The notes beneath the pieces were generated by a model. It saw nothing but the letters and a program-made list of their open reading frames with translations, was not told the origin of the DNA and searched no databases. The translations under genes were made by a program, and so were the position numbers. Shown here in pieces: positions 62,647 to 64,000 of a DNA stretch of 64,000 nt. This DNA comes from Kribbella antiqua (GTDB lineage: Bacteria > Actinomycetota > Actinomycetes > Propionibacteriales > Kribbellaceae). The DNA lies in NCBI RefSeq assembly GCF_004345665.1, contig NZ_SLWR01000003.1:496001-560000 (forward strand), written 5' to 3'. Positions within the stretch are counted from its first letter, which is position 1. The number at the start of each line of letters is the position of its first letter.

Positions 62647-64000
62647 ATGGGTCACGTGGATGTTGCCGGGGTCGGGTTCGAGTTGCCGGACGGGCGGGTG
62701 TTGCTGGACGACATCACGTTCCGGGTCGGGGATGGCGCCAAGGTGGCGCTGGTCGGCGCGAACGGGTCCGGGAAGACGACGCTGACCAGGATCATCGCGG
62801 GTGACCTGAAGCCGCACAGCGGCAGCATCTCGCGATCCGGCGGGCTCGGCGTGATGCGGCAGTTCGTCGGCTCGGTCCGGGACTCGTCGAACGTCCGGGA
62901 CCTGCTGCTCGGCGTCGCGCCGGAGGCGATCCAGACCGCCGCGGCCAAGCTGGACAAGGCCGAGCTGGCGATGATGGAGTCCGAGGACGAGAAGACCCAG
63001 CTCAAGTACGCCCACGCGGTGGCCGAGTGGGGCGAGGTCGGCGGGTACGACGCAGAGGTCCTCTGGGACGTGTGTACGACGGCCGCGCTCGGCGTGCCGT
63101 TCGACCGCTGCCGCTGGCGTGAGGTGAAGACGCTGTCCGGCGGCGAGCAGAAGCGTCTGGTCCTGGAAGCGCTGCTGCGTGGCCCGGACGAGGTTCTGAT
63201 GCTGGACGAGCCGGACAACTACCTCGACGTACCGGGCAAGCGGTGGCTGGAGGAGCAGCTCAACGCCACCCAGAAGACCGTGCTCTACATCAGCCACGAC
63301 CGTGAGCTGCTCGCCAACACTGCCACTCGCATCGTCACCGTTGAGCTGGGTGCGGCGGGCAATACGGCGTGGACGCACGGCGGCGGCTTCAAGACGTACC
63401 ACGAGGCCAGGCAGCATCGGTTCGAGCGGTTCGAGGAGCTGCGCAAGCGCTGGGACGAGGAGCACGCCAAGCTGCGGGCGCAGATGCTGATGTACAAGCA
63501 GAAAGCGGCGTACAACTCCGACATGGCGTCGCGCTACCGGGCCGCGCAGACCCGGCTGCGCAAGTTCGAGGAGGCCGGGCCGCCGCAGGCGATCCCGCGC
63601 GAGCAGAAGGTCAGCATGCGGCTCACCGGCGGTCGCACCGGCAAACGCGCAGTGGTGAGCACCGGGCTCGAGCTGACCGGTCTGATGAAGCCCTTCGACC
63701 TCGAGGTCTGGTACGGCGAACGTGTCGCCGTACTGGGCTCCAACGGCTCCGGCAAGTCGCACTTCCTGCGTCTGCTCGCCAACGGCGGCTCCGACCCCGA
63801 CGTCGAGCACCAGCCGGTTGGGGACGTACCGATCTCGCCGGTCGCGCACACCGGCAACGCCAAGCTCGGTGCGCGCGTACGGCCGGGATGGTTCGCGCAG
63901 ACGCACGAGCACCCGGAGCTGGTCGGTCGCACCCTGCTGGAGATTTTGCACCGGGGTGACGATCATCGGGAGGGCATGGGCCGGGAGCTGGCGTCCCGCA
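62647..64000 (+). CDS. ABC-F family ATP-binding protein, N-terminal part (partial)
   Basis: 451 codons are visible; the gene runs off the window. The first ABC domain has Walker A GANGSGKTT, signature LSGGEQKR, Walker B EVLMLDEPDNYLDVP and H-switch YISHDREL; a basic coiled linker follows (RFERFEELRKRWDEEHAKLRAQ), then the second domain with Walker A GSNGSGKS. There are no membrane segments. This architecture is that of ABC-F proteins, which act on ribosomes, some as antibiotic-resistance factors. The ATG at 62647 has only a weak ribosome-binding site; alternatives are not obvious. Confidence 0.88.
   Translation, partial: MGHVDVAGVGFELPDGRVLLDDITFRVGDGAKVALVGANGSGKTTLTRIIAGDLKPHSGSISRSGGLGVMRQFVGSVRDSSNVRDLLLGVAPEAIQTAAAKLDKAELAMMESEDEKTQLKYAHAVAEWGEVGGYDAEVLWDVCTTAALGVPFDRCRWREVKTLSGGEQKRLVLEALLRGPDEVLMLDEPDNYLDVPGKRWLEEQLNATQKTVLYISHDRELLANTATRIVTVELGAAGNTAWTHGGGFKTYHEARQHRFERFEELRKRWDEEHAKLRAQMLMYKQKAAYNSDMASRYRAAQTRLRKFEEAGPPQAIPREQKVSMRLTGGRTGKRAVVSTGLELTGLMKPFDLEVWYGERVAVLGSNGSGKSHFLRLLANGGSDPDVEHQPVGDVPISPVAHTGNAKLGARVRPGWFAQTHEHPELVGRTLLEILHRGDDHREGMGRELASR

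Overview
The window is chromosomal DNA of a high-GC Gram-positive actinobacterium. The gene orders rplJ-rplL...rpoB-rpoC, rpsL-rpsG-fusA-tuf, rpsJ-to-rplO, secY-adk-map-infA-rpmJ and rpsM-rpsK-rpsD-rpoA-rplQ, the TTG start of rpoB, the Mce lipid-transfer operon, a mycothiol-type isomerase relative and the lysine/alanine-rich tails on several ribosomal proteins all fit Actinomycetota. I infer the order Propionibacteriales, family Nocardioidaceae, with Kribbella the most likely genus. That is an impression from protein sequences and not a computed placement.

Positions 1-6400 hold a catabolic island. A sugar ABC-transporter lipoprotein (partial), a KDPG aldolase, a D-aminoacylase-family deacylase and a fold-type III PLP deaminase are read leftwards. 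A PfkB kinase, an IclR regulator and a RidA enamine deaminase are read rightwards. A near-perfect palindrome lies in the divergent promoter region. Taken together the enzymes would convert an N-acetylated D-amino sugar acid (for example N-acetyl-D-glucosaminate from oxidised chitin) to D-glucosaminate, 2-keto-3-deoxygluconate, KDPG, and then pyruvate plus glyceraldehyde-3-phosphate. This is the most interesting inferred system here. Positions 6400-9264 carry a SUKH-type gene and a second IclR gene with a coupled MFS exporter.

From 9300 to 57430 the window is mostly the translation and transcription machinery. rplJ-rplL is preceded by an L10-type RNA leader with an attenuator. Between rplL and rpoB lie a Tat-exported PhoX-like protein (minus strand) and a complete, tightly overlapping Mce operon: ATPase, two YrbE permeases, MceA-F and two Mce-associated proteins. 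rpoB-rpoC ends at a strong terminator. An alpha/beta-hydrolase fused to an NTF2-like domain and a DinB/maleylpyruvate-isomerase-like protein precede rpsL-rpsG-fusA-tuf. The S10, spc and alpha operons follow. They are interrupted between map and infA by two membrane or hypothetical genes and a divergent imine-reductase-like/HxlR pair. The leaders of rpsL and rpsJ share an identical 25-base element.

After the alpha-operon terminator come truA, an RsmC-like methyltransferase, a 616-residue protein of unknown function (minus strand), a SigE-family sigma factor with its membrane partner, a small unknown protein that shares a short motif with the 616-residue protein, and the start of an ABC-F ATPase cut by the window edge. 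I saw no tRNA or rRNA genes, insertion sequences or CRISPR arrays.
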